Shown: positions 48,003 through 57,000 of the stretch, piece after piece
How the letters are laid out: every line of letters begins with the position of its first letter
Position numbering within the stretch: the first letter of the stretch is position 1
Source: Brevibacterium pigmentatum
Lineage (GTDB): Bacteria > Actinomycetota > Actinomycetes > Actinomycetales > Brevibacteriaceae
DNA length: 64,000 bases
Direction: 5' to 3'
NCBI RefSeq assembly: GCF_011617465.1
Contig: NZ_CP050153.1
Span: 1 to 64,000 of the forward strand
The notes under the pieces: generated by a model
Told to the model about the DNA's origin: nothing
The model's database searches: none
What the model saw: the letters and a program-made list of their open reading frames with translations, nothing else
Translations under genes and position numbers: made by a program

Positions 48003-48508
48003 GATTGGGTCTCCAGGGTCGTATGTCCGATGGTGATCCGGGTGCCGATGGCCAGTTGGATGGGTCCGGTCATGCGTGAGCCGTCGACGATGGTGCCGTT
48101 GGTCGATCCGAGGTCTTCGAGCATCCATGCGCCGTTCTTCGCGGAGATCCGAGCATGATGGCTGGAGGCGAAGTCGTCATTGATGATGATCGTATTGTCG
48201 GGGGCTCGACCGAAGGTCACAGGTGCTCCCGAGAGCATGAGCGTCTGCCCGGCCAAGGGGCCGTCGGTGATGCGGATGGTGCCCGGATGGGCGTGGGCGA
48301 CCGGGGCCGCCGCCGGACGCGGTGCGGGAGCCGGACAGGACGGTGCCGGCGGGGCGGACTTGGAGCCGCCTCGGCGGGATTTCCTTCCGGCACGGGTCTT
48401 CCGGGGGCCGAAGATGTCGCGCCGGAGGACTCCGGCGACTCCGAGGACGAAGAGCCAGAGGATGATGAAGAATGCCAACCGGAAGACGGTGACGGTGAAT
48501 TCGCTCAC
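47999..48508 (-). CDS. fhaB: FHA-domain protein FhaB
   Basis: This 169-residue protein has an N-terminal membrane helix (about 9-29), a Pro/Ala linker, and a C-terminal FHA domain. The FHA motifs are FGRAPDN (~98), SSHHARI (~115) and LGSTNGT (~132). FHA domains read phosphothreonine, here probably on kinases of the same operon. Both ends overlap neighbouring genes by four bases. Confidence 0.93.
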   Translation of the reverse strand: MSEFTVTVFRLAFFIILWLFVLGVAGVLRRDIFGPRKTRAGRKSRRGGSKSAPPAPSCPAPAPRPAAAPVAHAHPGTIRITDGPLAGQTLMLSGAPVTFGRAPDNTIIINDDFASSHHARISAKNGAWMLEDLGSTNGTIVDGSRMTGPIQLAIGTRITIGHTTLETQS

Positions 48509-49371
48509 TGGGCGTCCCGCTCGTTGTAGTGGACCTCGGCCTCGCCGGCGAGGAGGATGTCGCCGTCGGAGAGGGTCGCCGATGTCAGTTTGCGTCCGTG
48601 CAACAGTGTGCCGTTCGTCGATCCGAGGTCATTGGCCACGGCGCGGTCGCCCTCGACGACGATCTCGAAGTGACGGCGTGAGACGCCGGGATCGTCGATG
48701 ACGAAGTCGGAGCTCGACGAGGAACGGCCGAAGGTGTTCGTGCCCTGTCGCAGCATCTGCGTGCGACCGTCGATGGTCACGCTGGCTTCGATGGTGCGAG
48801 CGGGTGCGGGTGCCGGGGCGGGGCGCGCGGCGGGGTTCGCCCGCGGTGGCGTAGCCGGGGCCGAACGCGCGGGTTCGGGAGTGCGGCGCGGGGTCACGGG
48901 GCGGGAACCGGAGTTCGGGGATTCGCCGACGATCGGATTCGCCCGCGAGATCGGGTCGTAGCCGCCGCGGTTGCCCGGCTGGGCGGCAGGAGATCCGTCG
49001 GGACGTTGGGTCGAGGACACGACGCGGTACATGCCCGTGTCGAGGTCGTCGGCGAGAGCGAATTCGACGGAGACGGGACCGACGAAGCTGTAGGCCTGTT
49101 CGACGGCGTGGTCGCCGACGATCTGGCGTAGATCGGAGCGCAGCTCGGACTCGAGGCCGGAGAGCCGGTCATGGTCGGTCTGCGAGAGCTCGATGACGTA
49201 GTGGTTGGCCGTCAGAGTGCGACCGCGGGAGACCACGGCGGCCTTGTTGTCGGCCTCACGGCGCAGTGCTCCGGCGAGTTCGACGGGTTCGACCTGGGAT
49301 CGGAAAGCCTTGGCGAAGGCGCCGTTGACGACGTTCTCCAGCCCCTTCTCGAAGCGATCGAGTAACCCCAT
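48505..49371 (-). CDS. fhaA: DUF3662/FHA-domain protein FhaA
   Basis: This 288-residue protein has an N-terminal DUF3662 domain (about 1-115, starting MGLLDRFEKGLENVVNGAFA), an Arg/Pro/Ala linker, and a C-terminal FHA domain (FGRSSSSSDF, SRRHFEI, LGSTNGT). In mycobacteria FhaA binds phosphorylated MviN/MurJ and controls lipid II export. It is first in the operon. The ATG at 49371 has GGAGG upstream. Confidence 0.95.
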   Translation of the reverse strand: MGLLDRFEKGLENVVNGAFAKAFRSQVEPVELAGALRREADNKAAVVSRGRTLTANHYVIELSQTDHDRLSGLESELRSDLRQIVGDHAVEQAYSFVGPVSVEFALADDLDTGMYRVVSSTQRPDGSPAAQPGNRGGYDPISRANPIVGESPNSGSRPVTPRRTPEPARSAPATPPRANPAARPAPAPAPARTIEASVTIDGRTQMLRQGTNTFGRSSSSSDFVIDDPGVSRRHFEIVVEGDRAVANDLGSTNGTLLHGRKLTSATLSDGDILLAGEAEVHYNERDAQ

Positions 49372-49802
49372 GGCACCTCCTCATCAGGTGTTGCCGTTGC
49401 CGGACGAACTCTTCGCCAAGCGTCTTTGAGTGCTCTGACCAGGTGGTCCTGATCACGTGCACTCTGGGCACATCAACACCCAATCCTAACGCGGTGAAGC
49501 TCTCAACTCACGTTACGCGAGTTCGCGGGGCGAAGCTGTGCCGGGATTCCCTGCGCGCGTCCAGGGAAGTTCGAGGGAATGCAGACGGTGCGGGCGGGTG
49601 GCTGTGCGGGGCCGGCGCGCGTGAAGCGGAGGGGGAGTGTGCGGGTGCGGCGAGGGGCTGTGCGGGATGTGCGCGGTTCGCGCAGGTGAACGAGTGTGGG
49701 CGGCTGTGCGGAGCGAAAATGTGAAGGTGGACACGTTTGAGCCGATTCGGCATTCTCGGTTTTAAGTTTCGCCTCCTCCGATGCTAGAGTCGTCTCTTGT
49801 TC
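49372..49802. other. Spacer upstream of fhaA, G-rich on the plus strand
   Basis: This ~430-bp region must contain the promoter of the fhaA-pknB operon (minus strand) and that of tRNA-Leu (plus strand). From about 49560 to 49720 the plus strand is strongly purine/G-rich, with three copies of GGCTGTGCGG. A Cys-rich 93-residue frame across it has no ribosome site and is probably chance. I see no clear -35/-10 pairs. Confidence 0.5.
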
Positions 49803-49886
<84 letters not shown>

Positions 49887-49899
49887 CAGCGAATGCGAA

Positions 49900-49937
49900 G
49901 CCCCTCACCAGGATCTGCAGAAGGTCCGGTGAGGGGC
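49900..49937 (+). terminator. Terminator after tRNA-Leu
   Basis: GCCCCTCACC at 49900-49909 pairs with GGTGAGGGGC at 49928-49937. It lies 14 bp past the tRNA. Confidence 0.7.
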
Positions 49938-49976
49938 GTCTTCGCGTCCGCGCGGGTGGTCGCCGCAAACGGCCCA

Positions 49977-50024
49977 GTTTGAGGTGAGCAGCACGTGTTT
50001 GAACATGGGCTGCTCACCTTAAAC
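49977..50024. repeat. 48-bp near-perfect inverted repeat
   Basis: GTTTGAGGTGAGCAGC (49977-49992) pairs with GCTGCTCACCTTAAAC (50009-50024) with one G-U, and the enclosed CGTGTT-TG-AACATG nearly continues the stem. A competing partner CAAACTG (50036-50042) exists for the left arm. It may be a terminator or an attenuator-like element. Confidence 0.75.
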
Positions 50025-50132
50025 AGTGCTGATTCCAAACTGAGTCGAAGGCACCTGGGCGAGGGGCGCTGGGTGCACCCGGGTGGCAGCGCAGCCCCGC
50101 AGTCGGCAGTCCGCACTCGGCAGAATGCGAAA

Positions 50133-50194
50133 TGGTGCTGTTTCCTCTGAAATGCACACAGAAGAACGTGAGCAGTTCAGAGAAGACAGCACCA
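50133..50194. repeat. 62-bp inverted repeat before the HMG-CoA synthase gene end
   Basis: Arms 50133-50151 and 50176-50194 (19 bp; GGTGCTGT/ACAGCACC outer, CTCTGAA/TTCAGAG inner) pair with one mismatch and one wobble around a 24-nt loop. It probably terminates the mevalonate operon. The rest of 49887-50319 shows short GTGAGGCC-type repeats but no gene. Confidence 0.75.
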
Positions 50195-50319
50195 ATTACG
50201 ACCTGAGGCCCACGTGAGGCCTACATGAGGGCCGCACGAGGGCCGAGTGAGCCCTGGGGCTGCGAAAAGCCCGGCGTGAGGACCGAAGTGAGGCCTGCGT
50301 CGGGAGCCGGGGAGCAGGC

Positions 50320-51546
50320 TCAGGCGCGCTCGTAGAGGCGGGCGCGGCCCTTGACGCCGGCGAAGCGGAACGGTCCCGCGGTCACCTTCGGCGTTGAGGC
50401 GTCCTCGGCGCTGGAGAGCTCGGCGGCGTGAAGTGCGCGATAAGCGTCGATTGACAGCGGCACTCGGGCGTCTAGTGCCTCCGTGACGGCCTGTCGGCGC
50501 GACTGCTGCTCGTAGCCGGGGACGACGCGGGCGGTGAAGAACTCGCCGACGCTGCCCGAGCCGTAGCTGAAGAGTCCGATGCGCTTGCCCGCGAGATCCG
50601 CATCGTGGTCGAGCAGCGAACACAGTCCCGCATAGAGAGAAGCGGTATAGGAGTTGCCGAGACGGCGGTTGTACAAGGTGCTCGTGGCCAGTCCGGTATC
50701 GCGCGGCCCGGTGGAAGCTGAGCCACCCGCAGTCCCCGCGACGATCTCCGTGTCGAGATCCTCACCGGTGAGTCCGGCGAGGTGGACCTGCGCCTTCTTC
50801 GCCATCTTCGTGAACGGCTGGTGGTAGAGCACGCGGTCGATCTCGGCCATCGCCGGTCCGCCCTGCGCGGCGAGATCGGTCCAGGCTCCGGTGAGCGCAT
50901 CGAGGTAGGCGGTCACGGACAGGGCTCCGTCGACGATCGCGGTCGTCGAATCGTTCGGGCGCCAGAAGTCATCGACGTCGGCCGAGTTGAGACCCGAGAC
51001 CGGTTCGATCTCGAGCAGCTTCGGATCCGCGGAGACGAGCATCGCCACGGCACCGGCGCCCTGAGTGGGCTCACCGGAGGTGTCGAGCTCGTAGCGGGCG
51101 ACATCCGAGGCGATGACGAGCACCCGCTGTCCGGGAGACCGGGTGACGATGCCGACGGCGGCCTGCAGGGCGGCCGTCGCCGAGTAGCAGGCTTCTTTGA
51201 CCTCGACGACCCGCATCTGCGACGGCAGGTCGAGCAGCGAGTGCACGGCCATGCCGGCGGCCTTCGACTGGTCGATGCCCGATTCGGTGGCGAACAGCAT
51301 GGTGCGGATGCCCTCGGTCCCGCTGCGCTCGATGATCGGCGCAGCGGCCGCGGCGGCCATGGTGACGACGTCCTCATCGGGAGCCGGGAAGCTGAACTCG
51401 TCCTGGCCGAGGCCGAGGTGGAACTTCGCAGGATCGGTGCCGTTCGCCTCGGCGAAGTCATCGAGCCTGACGACATGGTGGCTGGTGGCCAGTTCGATGT
51501 CGTCGATGCCGATTGGTGCAGTGCCCGCAGCAGTGTGTGATGTCAT
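50320..51546 (-). CDS. mvaS: Hydroxymethylglutaryl-CoA synthase
   Basis: HMG-CoA synthase condenses acetyl-CoA with acetoacetyl-CoA, the first committed mevalonate step. The 408-residue product carries catalytic Cys120 in VKEACYSATAAL, GPRDTGLATSTLYNRRLGNSYTASLY near 290, and a final SYGSGSVGEFF near 345. It is the last gene of the operon, overlapping the HMG-CoA reductase gene by ATGA. Confidence 0.95.
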   Translation of the reverse strand: MTSHTAAGTAPIGIDDIELATSHHVVRLDDFAEANGTDPAKFHLGLGQDEFSFPAPDEDVVTMAAAAAAPIIERSGTEGIRTMLFATESGIDQSKAAGMAVHSLLDLPSQMRVVEVKEACYSATAALQAAVGIVTRSPGQRVLVIASDVARYELDTSGEPTQGAGAVAMLVSADPKLLEIEPVSGLNSADVDDFWRPNDSTTAIVDGALSVTAYLDALTGAWTDLAAQGGPAMAEIDRVLYHQPFTKMAKKAQVHLAGLTGEDLDTEIVAGTAGGSASTGPRDTGLATSTLYNRRLGNSYTASLYAGLCSLLDHDADLAGKRIGLFSYGSGSVGEFFTARVVPGYEQQSRRQAVTEALDARVPLSIDAYRALHAAELSSAEDASTPKVTAGPFRFAGVKGRARLYERA

Positions 51547-52646
51547 GCGGCCTCGCCGTCCTCTCGCTGAGTCTCGGCAGCGCGCTGCTCGTCAGCCTTG
51601 CGTTCCATCTGACGGTGAGTGTCCATCAGCTCACCCGGGTTCGTCTGCGCGGCGAGCAGGGACAGCTCACCGCAGAGCACGGTGGCGGCCATGAGTGCCG
51701 CCAGGCGACGCGAATTCGCTCCCGGCTCGCGATCCTCGCGGCAGCCGAGGCGCTCCAGTGCCTCATCGACATGAGGCAGATCCTTGCCGTTGCCGACGGT
51801 GCCGACGATGAGGTGCGGCAGAGTCGTCGAGAAGTACAGGCCCTCGGGGCGGTTCTCCGCATAGGTGATGCCCTGTGAGCCCTCGACGATGTTCGCGGCA
51901 TCCTGACCCGTGGCCAGGTAGAACGCGAGCAGCATATTCGCATAGTGGGCGTTCGCCGAGCGCAGGGCGCCCGCGATCGTCGACCCGACGAGGTCCTTGC
52001 GGATGACGATCTCCGTCATCTTCTCCGCGGTCGTGCGCAGGCGGCGCTCGACGACCTCGTGGGGCAGGAGGATCTCGGCGACGACATTGCGTCCGCGTCC
52101 GAGGATCCCGTTGACCGCGGTGGCCTTCTTGTCCGAGCAGTAGTTGCCGGACACCGACCCGTAGTCGAGGCCGAGGTGCCACGACAGGATGCGCTCCATG
52201 AGCGAGTCCGAGGCCTGGGTGACCATATTGTGGCCCGAGGCGTCATTCGTGCGGAAGGCGAAGCGGACGAAGAGCAGATTGCCGACGATCTCCGGATGGA
52301 TCTCGATGAGCCGGCAGTGATTGGAACCGGCCTCGACGACCGATTCGAGTTCGGGAGTCCGGTGGCGGATGGCCCGCGCGGCCGCCTCGGCGCCGATCGC
52401 GGATTCGGCCACGAACAGCACGGACCGGGTCATCCGCTCATCGACGATGACGGTGCGGATCCCGCCCTCGATCTCACGCGAGATCGAGGCCCCGCGGCCG
52501 ACGGAGGGCCACAGCGGGGTCTCATACGTTGCCAGGGGCACGGCGACCTCGGTGTGGGTGCCGTTCGGAGCCAGCGCTTCGCCGCTGACCCGCAGGGGAC
52601 CGACCCACGTGGTGGGGATCCCGGTGATCGTGGTCTGCTGATTCAC
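51543..52646 (-). CDS. mvaA: Hydroxymethylglutaryl-CoA reductase
   Basis: HMG-CoA reductase reduces HMG-CoA to mevalonate. The 367-residue catalytic domain has no membrane anchor. It has CoA/HMG-site GNYCSDKKATAVNGI, a dinucleotide-site loop near DASGHNM, and VGNGKDLPHVDEALERLGC near 300. These motifs look closer to the class I/NADPH type than to the class II Pseudomonas type; cofactor choice is inferred. The GTG at 52646 overlaps the fni stop (GTGA). Confidence 0.93.
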   Translation of the reverse strand: MNQQTTITGIPTTWVGPLRVSGEALAPNGTHTEVAVPLATYETPLWPSVGRGASISREIEGGIRTVIVDERMTRSVLFVAESAIGAEAAARAIRHRTPELESVVEAGSNHCRLIEIHPEIVGNLLFVRFAFRTNDASGHNMVTQASDSLMERILSWHLGLDYGSVSGNYCSDKKATAVNGILGRGRNVVAEILLPHEVVERRLRTTAEKMTEIVIRKDLVGSTIAGALRSANAHYANMLLAFYLATGQDAANIVEGSQGITYAENRPEGLYFSTTLPHLIVGTVGNGKDLPHVDEALERLGCREDREPGANSRRLAALMAATVLCGELSLLAAQTNPGELMDTHRQMERKADEQRAAETQREDGEAA

Positions 52647-53821
52647 AGCTGATTCCTCCTCGAAAGAGCGTCGGTGCGGTGCGAGAGCGCGGTGGCGTCG
52701 ATTCCGCGCAGACGGACGAACTCGCCGAGGCGACCCCGAGTGAGCAGGTCCGTGCCCGTGAGATCCGTGGATCGTTCGGCCCCGAGCAGTGCGAACAGAG
52801 CCGAGGTCTGAGTCTGCCAGGTGCGCACGAGGTCGACGAGTCCGTCCGGACCGTGGTCGAGCACTGTCTGCAGGAACGTGCCGGCGACGCCGACGGCGCG
52901 AGCACCGCAGGCCAGTGCCTTCACGACATCATAGGGGTTGCGCACTCCGCCGGAGGCCAGGAGCACACGGTTCGAGATTCCGTCGTCCATCAACGTTTCG
53001 GTCGTCCACTCAGGTGGGGCGTCGAGCAGGCAGGCCAGTGCCGACTGGCCGAACCCGGTGAGCATGGAGAAGTCTTCGGCCGGTGAGCGATCGTTCTCGA
53101 TGCGCAGGAAGTCCGTGCCTCCGGCGCCGGAGACATCGGCGAACTGGACCCCGATCTCGGCGAGCAGCGTCAGCGTGCGGCGGCTGAGTCCGAATCCGAC
53201 CTCTTTGACGACGACGGGCACGGGGCAGGCGGCGACGATGTCCTCGAGGCCGGACAGCCAGGTGGAGAAGTCGCGGGTGCCTTCGGGCATCGCGGTCTCC
53301 TGCACGGGGTTGATGTGCAGCTGGAGGGCATCGGCGCGCAGCAGTTCGACGGCGCGGCGGGCATCATCGGCGCTGCGACCGGCACCGAGGTTGCCCATGA
53401 CGAAGCCGTCCGGGTTCTCCTCGCGGATGACGGTGAAGCCCTTGGCGGCCTCGGCGTCGTCGAGAGCCACGCTCATCGATCCGCAGGCCATGGGCAGACC
53501 GGTCTCGGCGGCGGCGATGGCCAGATCCCGATTGATCTTCGCCGTGGTCTCGGTGCCGCCGGTCATGCCGTTGACGTAGAAGGGCGTCGGCCAGGTCCAC
53601 TCGCCCAGCTCGACGCTGAGGTCGACGCGTTCGGGGCTCGTGCCCGAGAGCGCATGGTGGACGAATTCGAGGTCGTCGAAGTCGGTGCGGCGGGGACCTT
53701 CGGTCTGCTGCGCCGAGGCGAGGCGAACGTGGTCGTCCTTGCGGGAGGCCCGTGAGGCCTTGGTCTCCGGAGACTCTACTGATGCCGCTGTTTCAACGGA
53801 TGCCGGGGTCTCAGAACTCAT
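52643..53821 (-). CDS. fni: Type 2 isopentenyl-diphosphate isomerase
   Basis: This FMN-dependent IPP/DMAPP isomerase of the Fni/IDI-2 type has 392 residues. RKDDHVRLA opens the core (~33), followed by DFDDLEFVHHALSG, PFYVNGMTGG (~85), HINPVQE, VVVKEVGFGLS, SGAGGTDF and ASGGVRNPYDVVKALACGA. It interconverts the two C5 isoprene units made by the pathway. The start ATG at 53821 lies inside the end of the phosphomevalonate kinase gene, overlapping by 11 bp, with GGAAGG upstream. Confidence 0.93.
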   Translation of the reverse strand: MSSETPASVETAASVESPETKASRASRKDDHVRLASAQQTEGPRRTDFDDLEFVHHALSGTSPERVDLSVELGEWTWPTPFYVNGMTGGTETTAKINRDLAIAAAETGLPMACGSMSVALDDAEAAKGFTVIREENPDGFVMGNLGAGRSADDARRAVELLRADALQLHINPVQETAMPEGTRDFSTWLSGLEDIVAACPVPVVVKEVGFGLSRRTLTLLAEIGVQFADVSGAGGTDFLRIENDRSPAEDFSMLTGFGQSALACLLDAPPEWTTETLMDDGISNRVLLASGGVRNPYDVVKALACGARAVGVAGTFLQTVLDHGPDGLVDLVRTWQTQTSALFALLGAERSTDLTGTDLLTRGRLGEFVRLRGIDATALSHRTDALSRRNQL

Positions 53822-54983
53822 CGATCTCGCCTTCCTCTCGGTGGGCACCGAGGTCCAGGGGTCGGATTCCGGCGGCTTCCCAGCCGCTGAGAATGGTCTG
53901 TGCTTCGGTGTGCGAGTGGGCGAGGGCGATTCCGCAGTCGCCGCCGCCGGCGCCGGAGGGCTTTGCGGCGGCACCGTGGGTTTCGGCGATCTCGCACAGA
54001 TCGTGCAGGGCTTCGGTCTCGATGAGGCTGCCCGTGGAAACGCTCAGCCGTCGCAGCAGAGCGCGCACGGCGCGGATCGTGGTCAGGCTGGCCTCGGCGT
54101 CGTCGGCATCGAAGGCCGCCACGAGATCGTCGACGAGGATCTGGGACTCGGCGGCGAAGGAGACGAGCGGGCGGGTCTTCGCTGGAGGTGAGGCAACGGC
54201 CCCGACCGGGGTCGACTCGGCGGAGGTGTCGTCTGCCCGTTCGCTCGCGGTGTCGTCCGCCCGTTCGTTCGGGGTGTGGACGCGTGTGACGAGGTGTTCG
54301 GTCGACGCCGGTGATCCGGTCCAGCCGACGAGGAGGTCGAGCGAGCTCGGTGGGGTGACCCGTCTGGCCGAGCAGCCGGCCCATTCCGAGCAGCTCAGAG
54401 CGGAGACGACCCCGTGGGCCTCGCGGTGAGCGTGCAGGGCCGCACGGTCGGGGGAGGAGTAGCGGATCCAGCCGCCGAAGGTGCTGGCGGCAAGATCCCC
54501 GCCGGAGGCCTTCGTGGAGATCGCGATGGTCGCGAGGACGGCGAGTTTGAAGCGTTCGGTCAGGGTGAGGCCGAGCCCATAGAACTCGTCGAGAGCGGCG
54601 ATCGTCGCCACGGTCACCGCCGCCGATGAACCGAGGCCGAACTTCCGGCCGTCGGCGTCATTGAGTTCGCTGGAGATCTCGAGATCGAAGTAGCGGGGGC
54701 TGGCACCGCGGCCGGAGCGCAGCTCTTCGACGGTGGAGATCGCCGAGAGCACATAGTCGAAGGGACGCTCGTCGACGATGATGTGCTCACCATCGTCTTC
54801 GCGCCTCCAGATGACGGGGGCCTGACCGTATTCGCTCGAATGGATGCGGCCGGCGCCTTCGCTCTCGGTCAGACGCACGGTGATGCACCGGTCGACGGCG
54901 ATGAGCACGGCGGGCTGTCCGGGTTCGACGACGGCGTACTCGCCGGCGACGAACAGCTTGCCGGGCGCCCGGGTCTCGATCAT
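53811..54983 (-). CDS. mvaK2: Phosphomevalonate kinase
   Basis: This 390-residue GHMP-superfamily kinase phosphorylates 5-phosphomevalonate. Evidence is APGKLFVAGEYAVVEPG at the start, the ATP loop FGLGSSAAVTVATIAALDE near 116, and GAGGGDCGIAL near 345. An insert around 235-260 contains a duplicated ERADDTxSxx element from a 24-bp tandem repeat, absent from the usual family core. It is coupled to mvaD upstream by an ATGA overlap. Confidence 0.92.
   Translation of the reverse strand: MIETRAPGKLFVAGEYAVVEPGQPAVLIAVDRCITVRLTESEGAGRIHSSEYGQAPVIWRREDDGEHIIVDERPFDYVLSAISTVEELRSGRGASPRYFDLEISSELNDADGRKFGLGSSAAVTVATIAALDEFYGLGLTLTERFKLAVLATIAISTKASGGDLAASTFGGWIRYSSPDRAALHAHREAHGVVSALSCSEWAGCSARRVTPPSSLDLLVGWTGSPASTEHLVTRVHTPNERADDTASERADDTSAESTPVGAVASPPAKTRPLVSFAAESQILVDDLVAAFDADDAEASLTTIRAVRALLRRLSVSTGSLIETEALHDLCEIAETHGAAAKPSGAGGGDCGIALAHSHTEAQTILSGWEAAGIRPLDLGAHREEGEIDEF
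54225..54272. repeat. 24-bp tandem duplication in the phosphomevalonate kinase gene
   Basis: Units at 54225-54248 and 54249-54272 match at about 21 of 24 positions. They encode a duplicated ERADDT motif in a surface insert. Confidence 0.9.
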
Positions 54984-55996
54984 GCCCGGCTGCCTTCACC
55001 CGCAGCCGTGGTTGCTGCGTCTGCGGGCGGTACTTCGTCTGCGTCTGTGAGCAGGTGGGCTCCCGGTCCGGGGCCCACGACTCGGACGTCGCCGAAGCCG
55101 GAGAGCTTCTCGGCCAGCGCCTCGGCGTCATGGGGGCGGACGATGACGGCGACGTTCGGGCCGGCATCGGCGGTCGAATAGGCTTCGATCCCGTTCTCGC
55201 GGGCTTCGGCCACGGCGTCGACGATCGCGTGGCTGGTCGGGTTGAGGAACCGGATCGGCGGCACCGTCGACTGGATGAGGCCGTGCATGCGCAGTGCGTG
55301 GGATTCGGTGATCTCACCGATGCGAGTGAAGTCCCCGGCGGCGCAGGCGGCGACCATCTGCTCCAGATAGTCCTCGGTCGAGGACACCCAGCCGGAGTAG
55401 AAGGGAGAGGTGGCGGCGGTCAGGCGCATGGCCTCGCGGGAGGACACGGCCTTCCGGGCCCGGTTGACGGTGACGATGATCATCCGCATATCAGGGGCGG
55501 ACACGGTCTCGGCGAAGGACGATTCGTCGTCGCCGGCATGCCAGACGGCGATGCCGTCGGGAATCGAGCGGCAGGCCGACCCCGAGCCGCGGCGGGCCAG
55601 ACGGCTGAGATCCTTGGGCCCGAGATCGAGGTCGAATGCCGCGGCGGCCGCTGTGGCCAGGGCCGCGAACCCCGACGCCGAGGAGGCCAGACCGGCACCC
55701 GTGGGCACTGAGTTGCGGGACCGGACGAGGACCCGGTCGTCCCGTCCGGCCAGGGCGCGGACGTGGTCGAGGAAGGTGGAGATCCGGTCCGTCTGACCGG
55801 GATCGGCGAGTGCGCCGTCGAGTTCGAGGACATCGGAGTCGGCGTTCGGGGCGGGCACCACGGTGGTCGTGGTCTGGAAGTGGTCGAGGGTCAGCGACAG
55901 ACTGCCCGCGGCGGGCAGGATGAGCTCCTCATCGGCCTTGCCCCAGTACTTGACCAGGGCGATGTTCGGGTAGGCCCGCGCCGTCGTCGTCTTCAT
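54980..55996 (-). CDS. mvaD: Diphosphomevalonate decarboxylase
   Basis: This 338-residue GHMP enzyme decarboxylates mevalonate diphosphate to IPP. Diagnostics are YPNIALVKYWGKADEELILP (about 9-28), SLSLTLDHFQTTTTV, the ATP loop PTGAGLASSASGFAALATAA near 100, and SGSACRSIPDG near 140. It overlaps both neighbouring genes by four bases. Confidence 0.94.
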   Translation of the reverse strand: MKTTTARAYPNIALVKYWGKADEELILPAAGSLSLTLDHFQTTTTVVPAPNADSDVLELDGALADPGQTDRISTFLDHVRALAGRDDRVLVRSRNSVPTGAGLASSASGFAALATAAAAAFDLDLGPKDLSRLARRGSGSACRSIPDGIAVWHAGDDESSFAETVSAPDMRMIIVTVNRARKAVSSREAMRLTAATSPFYSGWVSSTEDYLEQMVAACAAGDFTRIGEITESHALRMHGLIQSTVPPIRFLNPTSHAIVDAVAEARENGIEAYSTADAGPNVAVIVRPHDAEALAEKLSGFGDVRVVGPGPGAHLLTDADEVPPADAATTAAGEGSRA

Positions 55997-56964
55997 GTCG
56001 GTCTGACCTCCGTCGTCCAGGTGCGGGGTGCTCCCGCCTTGCGCAGGGCCTCGGCGAGCTCCTCGGCCGAATCATCGTCATCGGCCAGGGCCAGCACGCA
56101 GCCGCCGAGTCCGCCGCCGGTGAGCTTGGCTCCCCGGGCTCCCGCCACGGTGGCGGCATCCACAAGAGAATCGAGGGTCGGGGTCGAGACCCCGATATCG
56201 CCGAGGAGGCCGTGCGCTTCGATCATGCGTGCACCCATGGTCGCCCGATCACCGGAGCGGATGTCGTCGACGGCGGCGTCGGTGAGCGCGGCCAGACGGT
56301 CGATCATCCCGCCGATGCGGGTCGGATCGGCGTCACGGCGGGCGCGGACCCCTCCGACCGCCTCGGCGGTGGACCCGTGATGACCGGAGTCCGCGAGGAC
56401 GAAGACGAGACGCTGACCGACGTCGATGGTCTGCGCGCACCCGCTCTGGAAGCGGATGGGGGCGGGTTTGGCCACGGCCCAGGCGTCGATTCCGCTGGGT
56501 CGGCCATGAGCGACGGTCTCGGCGGCCTGCACGATCTCGTGGAGGGTGTTCTCCTCGAAGACCGTCGCATGCAGGTTCGCGACGGCGCGGGCCACGGAGG
56601 TGGCCACGGCGGCGCTCGAGCCCAAGCCGCGGCTGTGGGGGATCGCCGAACGGATGAGCAGCTCCACCTCGGCGTCGGGATCGTCCACGGCCTTGAGAGC
56701 GGCCTTCAGGCCGGCGACGACGGGGCCCATCGGCTCCGGAGCGGTCTGCGCGGTGCCGGAGAACAGCTGGCTCTCGATCCGGGTCTCCTGATGCGGGGAC
56801 CGGCGGATATCGGCCTGGACCCCGAGGCCGTGCAGCGGCACGGCGACGGCAGGGGAGCCGTAGACGACCGCGTGTTCGCCGAAGAGGATCGCCTTCGCAT
56901 GGGCGAAGCCCTGAGACGTGCCCTGGGGCGCCGGCGACGGTTCGGTCTGAGAGGAATTGTGCAT
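55993..56964 (-). CDS. mvk: Mevalonate kinase
   Basis: This 323-residue GHMP kinase phosphorylates mevalonate. Evidence is AHAKAILFGEHAVVYGSPAVA near 20-40, the ATP loop PHSRGLGSSAAVATSVARAV near 110, SGIDAWAVA near 160 and KLTGGGLGGCVLAL near 285. I chose ATG 56964; an ATG at 57024 lies upstream of the -10 element (57006-57001), so it would not be transcribed. No good ribosome site is visible. It is first in the mevalonate operon. Confidence 0.9.
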   Translation of the reverse strand: MHNSSQTEPSPAPQGTSQGFAHAKAILFGEHAVVYGSPAVAVPLHGLGVQADIRRSPHQETRIESQLFSGTAQTAPEPMGPVVAGLKAALKAVDDPDAEVELLIRSAIPHSRGLGSSAAVATSVARAVANLHATVFEENTLHEIVQAAETVAHGRPSGIDAWAVAKPAPIRFQSGCAQTIDVGQRLVFVLADSGHHGSTAEAVGGVRARRDADPTRIGGMIDRLAALTDAAVDDIRSGDRATMGARMIEAHGLLGDIGVSTPTLDSLVDAATVAGARGAKLTGGGLGGCVLALADDDDSAEELAEALRKAGAPRTWTTEVRPT

Positions 56965-57000
56965 GCAGAAGGGTTTCGGAGTCTGTGGATTGATTTCACC

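Noticed and set aside
49443-49724. Cys-rich 93-codon frame upstream of tRNA-Leu
   Set aside because: No ribosome site, and its repeated Cys/Gly pattern arises from the G-rich GGCTGTGCGG repeats.
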